A program made the translations under genes and the position numbers. Positions 1-7,653 of a stretch of DNA of 17,802 nt are shown one piece after another. The notes below the pieces were generated by a model. That model searched no databases and was not told the origin of the DNA. It saw nothing but the letters and a program-made list of their open reading frames with translations. This DNA is from Deltaproteobacteria bacterium (lineage in GTDB: Bacteria; Desulfobacterota_E; Deferrimicrobia; Deferrimicrobiales; Deferrimicrobiaceae), in contig JAMDCN010000105.1 of the NCBI GenBank assembly GCA_023489025.1, forward strand, positions 1 through 17,802, read 5' to 3'. How positions within the stretch are numbered: position 1 is the stretch's first letter; each line of letters opens with the position of its first letter.

Positions 1-1035
1 TTTTTCGGCGGCGGGACGGACTATCCTTCCTGGTTCCGGAAGCACGGCGGGTCCGTGCTGGCCACGACGATCGACAAATATTGCTACATTACATGTCGCT
101 ATCTCCCCCCGTTCTTCGAGCACAGTATTCGCGTGGTCTATTCGAAGATCGAAAGTTGCCATCATATCGAAGATATCCAGCATCCCGCGGTTCGAGAGAG
201 CTTGCGATATATGAAACTGGATCGTGGCGTGGAGATCCACCACGACGGCGACCTTCCCGCCCGGAGCGGAATGGGATCGAGTTCGGCGTTTACCGTCGGG
301 CTATTGAACGCTCTCTATGCATTGAAAGGTACCATGCCCTCGAAACAGCAATTGGCCCGTGAGAGCATTCACATCGAGCAGGAAATGATCCGGGAAACGG
401 TCGGTTCCCAGGATCAATCGCTGGCGGCGCACGGTGGCTTCAACCACCTGATCTTCCAGCCGAACGGGGAGATTTCCGTTCGTCCGGTCGTCCTTTCGAG
501 AGAGCGGAGCGACGCGCTGAACGGCTCCCTGATGCTCTTTTATACCGGCATCAAACGCACGTCGTCCAATGTGGCGGACAGTTATGTGCACGAACTGGAG
601 GCAAAGCGTCGGCAGCTCCGGATCATGAAGGACCTGGTCGAGGAGGCCATCTCCATCCTCAACGGAGAGCGGCAGATCTCCGAGTTCGGGGAACTCATGC
701 ACGAGGCGTGGCTTGCGAAGAAAAGTCTCAGCGCGTCGATCTCCAACCCGTCCGTCGATGGCCTCTACGAGCGTGCCATTGCCGCCGGCGCTTTGGGGGG
801 CAAGTTGACCGGAGCGGGCGGCGGCGGCTTTCTTCTCCTGTTCGTACCGCCCCCGGCGCAGATCGCCGTTCGAGAAGCGCTTTCCGGTCTCATCCATGTG
901 CCGTTCCGCTTCGAATACTCGGGGAGCCAGATCATATTTTTCGAGCCGGAGGAGGACTTTTCGCGAGTCGAGATGGATAGAAAACAGAACCGAATCGGCG
1001 GATTCGTGGAACTAGAAAACGTCGTTCCGGAATAA
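1..1035 (+). CDS. GHMP-family sugar kinase, 5' end outside window
   Basis: ATP-dependent sugar or sugar-phosphate kinase of the GHMP superfamily, cytoplasmic, most like the D-glycero-D-manno-heptose-7-phosphate kinase (HddA) group found in glycan clusters. The reading frame is open from the first base and begins FFGGGTDYPSWF, the usual N-terminal motif just after the first beta strand, so only about 10-15 residues are missing; 344 residues are visible. The GTG at base 55 is internal. The ATP-binding loop PARSGMGSSSA lies near bases 259-291 and the C-terminal motif GGKLTGAGGGGF near 796-831. It is followed 9 bases later by a HAD-phosphatase stub, a pairing that would suit kinase/phosphatase handling of a sugar phosphate. 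The family is clear; the exact substrate (heptose, fucose, galactose or other) cannot be read from sequence alone. Confidence 0.92.
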   Translation, partial: FFGGGTDYPSWFRKHGGSVLATTIDKYCYITCRYLPPFFEHSIRVVYSKIESCHHIEDIQHPAVRESLRYMKLDRGVEIHHDGDLPARSGMGSSSAFTVGLLNALYALKGTMPSKQQLARESIHIEQEMIRETVGSQDQSLAAHGGFNHLIFQPNGEISVRPVVLSRERSDALNGSLMLFYTGIKRTSSNVADSYVHELEAKRRQLRIMKDLVEEAISILNGERQISEFGELMHEAWLAKKSLSASISNPSVDGLYERAIAAGALGGKLTGAGGGGFLLLFVPPPAQIAVREALSGLIHVPFRFEYSGSQIIFFEPEEDFSRVEMDRKQNRIGGFVELENVVPE

Positions 1036-1044
1036 GACGGGAAG

Positions 1045-1269
1045 ATGCGGCGAATGGACATCGGGAACATCAAGGCCGTTGCATTCGACCTGGACGGAAC
1101 GATCTGCGTGGGGAATCAGGTCGCACGGGGTGCACTCGAGCTCGTCGGTCAATTGAAGGAATCGGGCATCCAGGTCCTATGTTGCACAAATTCCAGCACG
1201 GCATTGTGGAGCGAAATTCTCGGGAAACTTCTGTTGTATGGGTCGAGGATGGAGCCGCGGGGCGCATGA
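1045..1269 (+). pseudogene. truncated HAD-superfamily phosphatase (N-terminal fragment)
   Basis: A 74-residue reading frame that starts like a NagD/phosphoglycolate-phosphatase-type HAD hydrolase. The motif I aspartates are seen in AVAFDLDGTI, followed by a helix GALELVGQLKESGI and motif II in VLCCTNSS. Full-length relatives have roughly 250-280 residues, with a cap domain, a motif III lysine and a motif IV acidic pair. Here homology appears to stop near residue 60 and the frame ends at a TGA inside the start codon of the next gene. I see no HAD continuation in the other two frames before base 1266, so this looks like a deletion, not a frameshift. It probably has no phosphatase activity. It may persist because its translation feeds the downstream gene through the ATGA overlap. 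A genuine small protein cannot be ruled out. Confidence 0.7.
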
Positions 1270-2822
1270 GGCGGAAAAAGGAACTTCATGAGGTTGCCGT
1301 CCTTGTTGACCCGGTTCGGGATAACGTGGCGGTCCTCCATCGGCCGGTCCGGAGGGGATTGCGGCTTTTCCTTGGAGATGCCCCCATAGTTGTCAGGCAG
1401 TCGATGAACGTCGGAGACCGGATGACGATCGTCGAAATCGGAAGGAAAAGACCTCTGGTCCAGTTCGGAGTTCCATTTGCGACGTCGCACGGTCTCCAAG
1501 CCGGCGAGAAGATCACTTCCTCCAACACGAGCGACAAGTTGCCTGTAAAGGGAGGGAGACTCGCACCGGTCCGTCCAGCCAGAAATCACCGGCGGATGCC
1601 GGCGAGCCGGACGTTTTCCGGGTTCCCGCGCCAGGACGGAAGCTGTGGGACAAGAAATTACTTCGTCGTGCTGCCGACGTCCATGTGTGCGAGCGAAATC
1701 GCATGCCATGTTGCCGAGACGGTCTCGCGGGAGGGGGACCCTGCAGGCTTCGATGGCGTGTTGGCACTCTCCCACACCGAGGGGTGTGGTTGCGCCGGCG
1801 GAGAGCAGATCGAGAGGGTCCTCCGGGTAATGAAGAATATCCTTCGGAATCCCAATGTCGGGGGAGCGCTGCTTGTGGACCTCGGATGCGAGCAGACCAA
1901 TCGGACGGCTGTCGATCGTCATCTGAAATCCGTTCTTGCCGAAGGAAGGCTGGTAAAGCCTCTGGATTGGCTGACGATTCAGGCCGCCGGTGGTTCACGA
2001 AAGGCGGTCGATGCGGGGGTTTCCCGGCTGAATCGGATGCTTCCTGAGGTCCGTCGGATGCGGCGGACGCCGTGCCCCGTCGGAAAACTGGTGATCGGGG
2101 TGGAATGCGGCGCATCCGACGCTTTCTCCGGGATTACAGCGAATCGCGTCATCGGGAACGCCGTCGACAGGGTCATCAACACCGGAGGATCCGCGGTGCT
2201 TTCGGAGATCCCTGAGACGATTGGCGCCGAAGCGCTCCTGTATCCGAGGATGCGGAGCCGGGCAGTCCTGGAGAAGTACCGTGAAGGGGTCCGCTGGTAC
2301 CGTTCCATGGCCCTCCGCATGGGTGCCGCCATGCGCGACAACCTTGTTCCGGAGAACCGCACCGGGGGGCTCATCAACCCTTCGATCAAGAGTATTGGCG
2401 CTGTGATGAAAGGGGGATCTTCGGTCATCCAGGATTTTCTCCAATATGGGGAGAAGGTTCGCCGCCGGGGCCTGAGCATCATGCAGGGACCGGGAAACGA
2501 CCTGGAATCGGTGACCGGTCTTGCCGCTACGGGAGTAAATCTGATCTGTTTTTCAACGGGGAGAGGGACCGTGACCGGATGCGCGGTCGTTCCCGTCGTT
2601 AAAATCTCTTCGACCACACGCTTGTTCGAGCAGCTGCGGGAAGACATCGATTTCGACGGCGGACGCATGCTTGGAGAGCGGAACCAAGCGGAGGCGATAG
2701 AGCGATATGGGGGCGAGCTGTTAGAGAAAGTGCTGGCCGTCGCCTCCGGCGAGCGAAGCCGCCCCGAGATCGCGGGGCAGAGACAATTCCAGATCTGGAG
2801 CGCGGGCAAACTCTCTCTCTGA
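1266..2822 (+). CDS. UxaA-family (altronate/galactarate dehydratase-like) protein
   Basis: 518-residue member of the UxaA/GarD sugar-acid dehydratase family, which removes water from aldonic or aldaric acids to give 2-keto-3-deoxy acids. Residues ~8-90 form the N-terminal SAF-type domain (RDNVAVLHRPV, then GDRMTIVEIGRK). The large domain follows from ~118 with GSCGTRNYF, the cysteine-rich HTEGCGCAGGEQ, ECGASDAFSGITAN, SEIPETIGAE, and the C-terminal GRGTVTGCAVVPVVK. I chose ATG 1266 because the family N-terminus starts there, a GGAG lies about 10 bases upstream, and it shares ATGA with the preceding stop; the frame is open upstream to 1179 without family-like sequence. Family histidines in the SAF domain (GHK and HVHxHN in E. 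coli UxaA, from memory) read GDR and KITSSN here, so metal binding or substrate may differ. Its role in a glycan operon is unknown. Confidence 0.85.
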   Translation: MRRKKELHEVAVLVDPVRDNVAVLHRPVRRGLRLFLGDAPIVVRQSMNVGDRMTIVEIGRKRPLVQFGVPFATSHGLQAGEKITSSNTSDKLPVKGGRLAPVRPARNHRRMPASRTFSGFPRQDGSCGTRNYFVVLPTSMCASEIACHVAETVSREGDPAGFDGVLALSHTEGCGCAGGEQIERVLRVMKNILRNPNVGGALLVDLGCEQTNRTAVDRHLKSVLAEGRLVKPLDWLTIQAAGGSRKAVDAGVSRLNRMLPEVRRMRRTPCPVGKLVIGVECGASDAFSGITANRVIGNAVDRVINTGGSAVLSEIPETIGAEALLYPRMRSRAVLEKYREGVRWYRSMALRMGAAMRDNLVPENRTGGLINPSIKSIGAVMKGGSSVIQDFLQYGEKVRRRGLSIMQGPGNDLESVTGLAATGVNLICFSTGRGTVTGCAVVPVVKISSTTRLFEQLREDIDFDGGRMLGERNQAEAIERYGGELLEKVLAVASGERSRPEIAGQRQFQIWSAGKLSL

Positions 2823-2855
2823 GAGCTGCGCCGCAGGAACGACCGGGGGAGGAAC

Positions 2856-3374
2856 ATGACGAAAAAGGCCGTCATCATCACCGCACAGGGATTCCAGGAC
2901 GAGGAATTCGTTTACCCGTATTACCGGTTGCTCGAAGCCGGGTTTGCGGTCGATGTCGCTACGAAAGGGAAGGTGCCTGTTTATGGGAAATTCGGCGTCC
3001 CCGCCCGTCCCACGATCGACACGGAGGAACTGAAGGCGGACGGTTACGACTTGGTCCTCCTGCCCGGCGGTTTCGAGGCGCCGGACCGTGTGCGTCTTCT
3101 CCCCGAGGTTCTGGAGTTCGTGCGGGAAATGGACTCCCGGAAGAAGCTGGTCGCCGCCATCTGCCACGGCCCCTGGGTGTTGATTTCCGCCGGAATCACG
3201 CGGGGAAGAAGTATGACGGCCTATTGGAGTATCGAGGCAGATGTCCGGAATTCGGGAGCGGACTACCGGCACAAGGAGCCTGTTGTCATTGACGAGAACC
3301 TGATTACGTCCCCCCATTACAACAACAACGGTGATTTCATGCGGGCGGTGATCGCATGGTTCGACGGCAAATGA
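2856..3374 (+). CDS. DJ-1/PfpI family protein
   Basis: 172-residue, single-domain DJ-1/PfpI/ThiJ superfamily protein, usual length for the PfpI branch. The nucleophile elbow AAICHGPW places the reactive cysteine at residue 103 with the neighbouring H104. The conserved acidic residue comes from FQDEEF near residues 14-18, and LVLLPGGF is the typical strand and turn before the elbow. Members are described as proteases, glyoxalase/deglycase-like enzymes or chaperones, and sequence alone does not decide. A strong purine-rich ribosome binding site (GGGGGAGGA, 2845-2853) precedes the ATG. It sits 33 bases after the UxaA-like gene and 9 before the TPP enzyme, so it may protect against, or act on, reactive carbonyl intermediates of that module; this is inference. 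Confidence 0.9.
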   Translation: MTKKAVIITAQGFQDEEFVYPYYRLLEAGFAVDVATKGKVPVYGKFGVPARPTIDTEELKADGYDLVLLPGGFEAPDRVRLLPEVLEFVREMDSRKKLVAAICHGPWVLISAGITRGRSMTAYWSIEADVRNSGADYRHKEPVVIDENLITSPHYNNNGDFMRAVIAWFDGK

Positions 3375-3383
3375 AGAGGAGCC

Positions 3384-4274
3384 ATGCGGGGTAACATGCG
3401 GTCCGCTACGACAGGCGTTCTCCAGAACATCGCGTCCTCCTTCCCGGCGAACGAATCGCTCGAGATCTATCGCAGGATGTGCATAAGTCGCCATTTCGAA
3501 CTTGGACTCGTCCGTGCGGTCAAGGAAAAGCGTGTAACGTACCCGGTATATCTCTCTCTTGGCCAGGAAACGGTCGCCGCAGCGCTTTCGATGGTCCTTC
3601 GGGATTTCATGATCTTTACCCAGCACCGGTGCCACGCGACCTTTCTCTGTTTCGGAGGGCCTGCCGGGAAACTGCGAGACGAGTTGATGGGATTGCCTAC
3701 CGGCACGAGCGGGGGGAGGGCGGGCTCGAATTGCATCCAGTGCCACGAGAACGGAGTGACGATGTTCGGTCACCATGGCCTTATCGGAGAAAACGTCCCC
3801 CAGGCGGTCGGTGCGGCCCTGGGAAGTGGAAGACCGGTCGTATGTTTCTTCGGTGACGGAGCGGCAGAGGAAGATTACGTGGTCGCGGCCATTGGATTCG
3901 CATCCACGCATCGGCTGCCCATTCTCTTCGTTTGCGAAGACAACGATCTTTCGATCCTGACGCCGGTGGAAAAGAGGCGGTCATGGCGATTCGGAGATGT
4001 CGCCGCCTCCCTCGGGATGAAAACGGTCGAGATTGCGGACGATCCATGGACCATCGCAGATCGTGCCCGGGAATTGAAGAACGATCTTCCCGCCTTCATG
4101 AATATCCACGTCTGTCGCTCGAACTGGCACGTCGGTGCCGGGACCGACGGTGCCCCGGAGTGGGACCGATTCTCGTTCGTGGAATCGGAACTCGGGATGT
4201 TGGGTTTGGGGAAAGAAGCCGCGGCCGTGAAGGCGGAAAGCGCCGACGCCATGGAGGCGCTATGGGCGCCGTAA
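3384..4274 (+). CDS. TPP-dependent E1-alpha-like subunit (2-oxoacid dehydrogenase type)
   Basis: 296-residue protein resembling the alpha subunit of pyruvate or branched-chain 2-oxoacid dehydrogenase E1. The diphosphate/Mg-binding motif is clear: GDGAAEED at residues 157-164, with the matching EDND at 185-188 about 30 residues later. Upstream, LSLGQETVAAAL and GRAGSN then GHHGLIGENVPQAVGAALG match the family core. It is shorter than typical E1-alpha (about 320-370), mostly at the C-terminus. No lipoyl E2 or E3 gene lies nearby, so it is unlikely to belong to a classical dehydrogenase complex. With the beta subunit it could be a stand-alone decarboxylase or acyl-/ketol-transferase. The start may instead be ATG 3396 (residue 5). 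It overlaps the next gene by 13 bases. Confidence 0.88.
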   Translation: MRGNMRSATTGVLQNIASSFPANESLEIYRRMCISRHFELGLVRAVKEKRVTYPVYLSLGQETVAAALSMVLRDFMIFTQHRCHATFLCFGGPAGKLRDELMGLPTGTSGGRAGSNCIQCHENGVTMFGHHGLIGENVPQAVGAALGSGRPVVCFFGDGAAEEDYVVAAIGFASTHRLPILFVCEDNDLSILTPVEKRRSWRFGDVAASLGMKTVEIADDPWTIADRARELKNDLPAFMNIHVCRSNWHVGAGTDGAPEWDRFSFVESELGMLGLGKEAAAVKAESADAMEALWAP

Positions 4275-5188
4275 CCGTCGCGGATACGATCCGGGAGATC
4301 ACCCGGGTCCACCTCGAATCGAACAACGGAATGCTGCTGGGACAGTGCGTGAGTGCTGTCGGGTGGGTCAACAACACAGTTCCGGACTGCCGAAACATCG
4401 TGGAACTTCCGATGACGGACGTGGCGGGAGCGGGGATCGCGGTCGGCGCGGCTATGGTCGGGAGGCGCCCGATCTTCGTGGTCCGCTTCCAGGACTTTCT
4501 CGTCCTGAACGGGAGTGCCCTGATATTCTACGCCGCGAAGTCGAAGGAGCTCCACGGGAGAGGGACGCCCATATTCGTCCGGGCGATCGCGTCCGACGGG
4601 ATCGGGCCGGTCCACTCCGGCGTTCTCCACAGCATGTTCATGCATTTCCCGGGTTTCCGTGTCTGTTCCCCCATGGCTCCCAAGGAATACGAGGCGATCT
4701 GGGCCGATTTCCTCGCCCACGACGACCCGATGATCGTCAGCGAGCACCGGGCGAGCTTCAATAATTCGGAAGAATTGGATGACCTGGTCTCGGAGGATGC
4801 CGTTATCACGCTCTATCCCATCTCGGCGACGCGTTTCGAGGCGGTAAAGGCGGCCGAAATGCTCGCGGCGGAAGGGATCCGATGCAACGTCGTTCACATT
4901 CTATGGCTCAAGCCGCTCGTGATCGACGAACGGATGACCGGGCCCCTTTGCAGAAGCGGGCAAGGTCTCGTCGTCGATGCGGGGCATGAAATCGCCGGAG
5001 CTTCCCAAGCGATTGCGTATCAGCTTACCCGGGTTACCGGGATCCCGGTATTGGCCATGGGGCTGTCGGATTCGACGAAATGTCTTTGTCCTCCCTTCCA
5101 GAATCGGATACCCGACGCCGAAAGGATCGCCGATGCCGCCAGGATCTTGCTCCGCTCCAAATCCTCCGGGGGAATGGCCGGTGGATAA
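4262..5188 (+). CDS. TPP-dependent E1-beta/transketolase-pyrimidine-domain subunit
   Basis: 308-residue partner of the preceding E1-alpha-like subunit, carrying the pyrimidine-binding domain (about 1-170) and the transketolase C-terminal domain (about 180-300, HILWLKPLV then VDAGHEIAGASQ). Family landmarks are VGAAMVGRRPIF and the histidine in GPVHSG. In classical E1-beta a glutamate in TPISE activates the thiamine aminopyrimidine; the aligned segment here reads LPMTD, giving Asp53. The start is ATG 4262, inside the end of the alpha gene, with GGAGG at 4253-4257; the frame is open upstream to 3932 but that part is only the alpha gene out of frame. The overlap implies translational coupling and stoichiometric subunits. 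Likely an alpha2-beta2 enzyme acting on a keto acid and possibly a keto sugar (inference). Confidence 0.88.
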   Translation: MGAVTVADTIREITRVHLESNNGMLLGQCVSAVGWVNNTVPDCRNIVELPMTDVAGAGIAVGAAMVGRRPIFVVRFQDFLVLNGSALIFYAAKSKELHGRGTPIFVRAIASDGIGPVHSGVLHSMFMHFPGFRVCSPMAPKEYEAIWADFLAHDDPMIVSEHRASFNNSEELDDLVSEDAVITLYPISATRFEAVKAAEMLAAEGIRCNVVHILWLKPLVIDERMTGPLCRSGQGLVVDAGHEIAGASQAIAYQLTRVTGIPVLAMGLSDSTKCLCPPFQNRIPDAERIADAARILLRSKSSGGMAGG

Positions 5189-6938
5189 GTCGACCCGATC
5201 CCGCGTCGACGCGAGGCTGACCCGGCTGTTCCCGAAAGGGTGCGTCCGCGTTCTGCTTATCAATCCTCCCGTGATCCCGGAAGAGGAATTCGATCCGTCG
5301 GTCGCCCGCCTCAAGCGATACCCCGTATTCCCTCCCTACGGCCTCGGGATCATCAACCGGGAGCTGAAGAAGCGCGGTTATGCGACATCGCTGGTCGACC
5401 TGAACCATGCCGTCTTCGCCAACGGCTGCGAATACTCCGCCTGGAAAGAGACCCTCCGGCAGCGGGTCGAGCGGTTCGCCCCGCAGGTCTGCGCCATCTC
5501 CTGCATGTACAGCATGACCCACCCCTCTCTCAAGGCGGTTGCCGCCGCATGCAAGGAAGTGAACGGGGCAGTGCCGGTCGTCGCCGGTGGCGTGCACCCG
5601 ACAGCGTCTCCAGAGGTGGTCCTCAAGGATTGCCGCGAAATCGATTTCGTAATGCTGGTCGAGGGAGAGAACACGTTCGCAGACCTTCTCGATCGCGTGA
5701 ACGGAAGGAGATCCCCCGGTGTTCTCCGCCAGGTCGCGACGCTCGTCGGGGACGAATACGTCGTCCTGGACGACCGGCGGGTCGAGACCGAAATCGACGA
5801 GCCCCCGGATTTCGAAGACCTCCCCATCGGCGACTACCACGCGCTCGGCAAGATAGGCGCATACCACAATATCCTCCCTGACGATGCCAACGTCTCGACG
5901 ATGTTGTCGAACCGCGGTTGCCGCGGCAGTTGCGTCTTCTGCAGCGTCAAGGCTTTTTATGGCGGCAGCCGGGTCAGGATGCGGAGCGTCCCGGCCGTTG
6001 TGGACGAAATGGCCCGGCTCAAGGATCGGCACGGGATCACCCATTTCATGTGGCTGGACGACGATCTCCTCTTCGACGAGAAGCGAGCCCTCCGCCTGTT
6101 CCGGGAGATCTCGGAGCGTCGGCTCGGCATCACCTGGGACGCCTCCAACGGCGTGGTGGCGAGCAGCATCACCCCGGCGATCGTCGAGGCCGCGCTGGAC
6201 TCCGGCTGCATCGGCCTCACGATCGGGATCGAGTCGGGCAACCCGGAGATCCTTCGGTCGATCCGCAAGCCGAGCGGCATCCATCATTACCGCCTCGCGG
6301 CCGAAGTGCTCCGCTCCCATCCCGGGATCTTCACCAAGGGATTCCTGATGCTCGGTTTCCGGGACGAGACGGTGGGCCGGATCCGCGACACGATCGACCT
6401 GGCCCGGGAGCTTGCCTTGGACTGGTACCCGATCCAGATCCTGACGCCTATCCCCGCCACCGGCGTCCGGCGGCAGCTCGAAGAAGAAGGCCTCATGGCC
6501 CCGGAGGGCATCAACTCCCGGTTCTTCCTCGGCACGACGGGGGGTCAGCGGCGCAGGGAAGTCGACGAGAAGGTGCTGGCCAGGGAATTCACCGATCCGT
6601 TCTTGGGGGACCCCGGGCGGATACCGACGCCGGAAGAGCTGAAGGATCTCTGGTTCGTCATGGACTACCGGGTGAATTACGAAAAAATCCTGTCCGAAGA
6701 GCGGCCGGTGAAGCTCGCCATGCTGCGCAGGATGCTGAGGGATATCTGCGAACGGGTTCCGGAGAATCCGCTGGCCACCCTATTCCTCGGAATCGTGGAG
6801 GAGAAGCTTGGAAATGCCGAAGCGGCACGGGAAGAGAAACAGCGGGCCGCGGGATACCTCTGCGCTTCCGACTTCTGGCGGCGGCGGTTCGTGATCCTGA
6901 ACCTCCACCGGCTCATGTGGCGCCATGAAAACGGATAG
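5181..6938 (+). CDS. B12-binding-domain radical SAM protein with helical C-terminus
   Basis: 585-residue class B-type radical SAM enzyme. Residues ~15-170 form a cobalamin-binding-like Rossmann domain (VRVLLINPPV, GLGIINREL, GGVHPTASPE, VEGENTFADLL) without a recognisable DxHxxG cobalt ligand motif, as is common in this group. The 4Fe-4S cluster motif CX3CX2C is C247, C251 and C254 in NRGCRGSCVFCSV. The TIM-barrel follows with MWLDDDLLF and IGIESGNPEIL. The last ~130 residues are helical and TPR-like (LATLFLGIVEEKLGNAEAA). GTG 5181 is the likely start: it follows GGGGG at 5168-5172 and the family N-terminus begins soon after, while the frame upstream to 4977 is not protein-like. It overlaps the E1-beta gene by 8 bases. 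Relatives methylate or rearrange unactivated carbons or catalyse other radical steps; the substrate here is unknown, plausibly a sugar or glycan. Confidence 0.9.
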   Translation: MDKSTRSRVDARLTRLFPKGCVRVLLINPPVIPEEEFDPSVARLKRYPVFPPYGLGIINRELKKRGYATSLVDLNHAVFANGCEYSAWKETLRQRVERFAPQVCAISCMYSMTHPSLKAVAAACKEVNGAVPVVAGGVHPTASPEVVLKDCREIDFVMLVEGENTFADLLDRVNGRRSPGVLRQVATLVGDEYVVLDDRRVETEIDEPPDFEDLPIGDYHALGKIGAYHNILPDDANVSTMLSNRGCRGSCVFCSVKAFYGGSRVRMRSVPAVVDEMARLKDRHGITHFMWLDDDLLFDEKRALRLFREISERRLGITWDASNGVVASSITPAIVEAALDSGCIGLTIGIESGNPEILRSIRKPSGIHHYRLAAEVLRSHPGIFTKGFLMLGFRDETVGRIRDTIDLARELALDWYPIQILTPIPATGVRRQLEEEGLMAPEGINSRFFLGTTGGQRRREVDEKVLAREFTDPFLGDPGRIPTPEELKDLWFVMDYRVNYEKILSEERPVKLAMLRRMLRDICERVPENPLATLFLGIVEEKLGNAEAAREEKQRAAGYLCASDFWRRRFVILNLHRLMWRHENG

Positions 6939-7653
6939 CGGGCAATCGACCATGTCCGACTACGAAGGGATGATCGTCAGGAAGCCATGGGGATATGAGT
7001 ACCTCATGTACCAGAACGACAAGATCGGGCTCTGGTATCTCCATATCCAGGAGGGGGCTCAGACCTCCCTTCACTGCCACCCGGGCAAGAAGACGGGGTA
7101 TATCCTCCTCTTCGGCGAGGCGCAGGTTTCGTTTTTGAACGATTCGACGACACTTCGGGCCGTGAGCAAACTTATGCTCCGTGAGGGATTATTCCACTCG
7201 ACGAAGGCGATCTCGGCCGGCGGTGTTCATGTATTGGAGGTGGAAAGCCCTCCGGACAAGAATAACCTGGTGCGCCTCGACGACCACTATGGGCGGAAGA
7301 AGCAGCCTTACGAAGGGAGCGAGGCCATCGTCCCCATGACCGCTGACTGCGTAACCCTTGCGTCTCCCGCACCCGGTGCGCCGATCGTTTACACGATTCA
7401 GGGCGTCTCGCTCTTCGTCGAGTCGTTCGACGACCTTGCTCCGCTGAAGTTGCGTCCCCCCGGCGAAATCATCCTGGTCATGGATGGTGGGTTGGTGAGC
7501 AGGACGGACGAATATATTCTGGCTCCAGGGGACGTCGTCAGCATCGCCACCATCAACCGGCTCTCCGATACGTTCTCATCTCCCCGGGGAATCGCACTAA
7601 TGACGGTCCGGCCCGGCAATGGGGCTCCCGTTGCATCGGCGGTGGGGACATGA
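6925..7653 (+). CDS. bicupin-type protein
   Basis: 242-residue protein with two cupin-like halves. The first begins IVRKPWGYEYL and has the metal-binding type motif GAQTSLHCHPGKKTGYILLFG, in which the usual glutamate of G-X5-HXH-X4-E-X6-G is threonine. It continues VLEVESPPDKNNL and DDHYGRKKQPYE, a pattern seen in phosphomannose-isomerase-like and sugar-tailoring cupins. The second half (PGEIILVMDGG to LAPGDVVSI) lacks the histidines. It may be an isomerase or epimerase for a sugar phosphate, or a non-catalytic cupin. The start is uncertain: ATG 6925 overlaps the previous gene by 14 bases, while 6952 or 6970 would also fit the domain; none has a strong ribosome binding site. It ends in an ATGA overlap with the next gene. 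Confidence 0.78.
   Translation: MKTDSGQSTMSDYEGMIVRKPWGYEYLMYQNDKIGLWYLHIQEGAQTSLHCHPGKKTGYILLFGEAQVSFLNDSTTLRAVSKLMLREGLFHSTKAISAGGVHVLEVESPPDKNNLVRLDDHYGRKKQPYEGSEAIVPMTADCVTLASPAPGAPIVYTIQGVSLFVESFDDLAPLKLRPPGEIILVMDGGLVSRTDEYILAPGDVVSIATINRLSDTFSSPRGIALMTVRPGNGAPVASAVGT

Noticed and set aside
1179..1265. N-terminal extension of the UxaA-like protein
   Set aside because: The added 29 residues do not look like the family and come from the HAD stub read out of frame; ATG 1266 has a better ribosome binding site and the ATGA overlap.
1150..1265. Frameshift as the cause of the short HAD gene
   Set aside because: The other two frames before base 1266 carry no HAD-like sequence, and there is no room for the missing ~190 residues, so truncation fits better.
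2810..2830. Small CTCTC/GAGAG inverted repeat around the UxaA-like stop codon
   Set aside because: The stem is short and there is no T-tract, so it does not qualify as a terminator.
2721..3911. A 396-codon open frame on the minus strand
   Set aside because: It is a shadow of the DJ-1 and E1-alpha genes with no protein-like motifs.
3932..4261. N-terminal extension of the E1-beta protein
   Set aside because: It is the E1-alpha coding sequence in another frame; homology begins at ATG 4262.
4977..5180. N-terminal extension of the first radical SAM protein
   Set aside because: It is the E1-beta 3' end read out of frame; GTG 5181 fits the family N-terminus.
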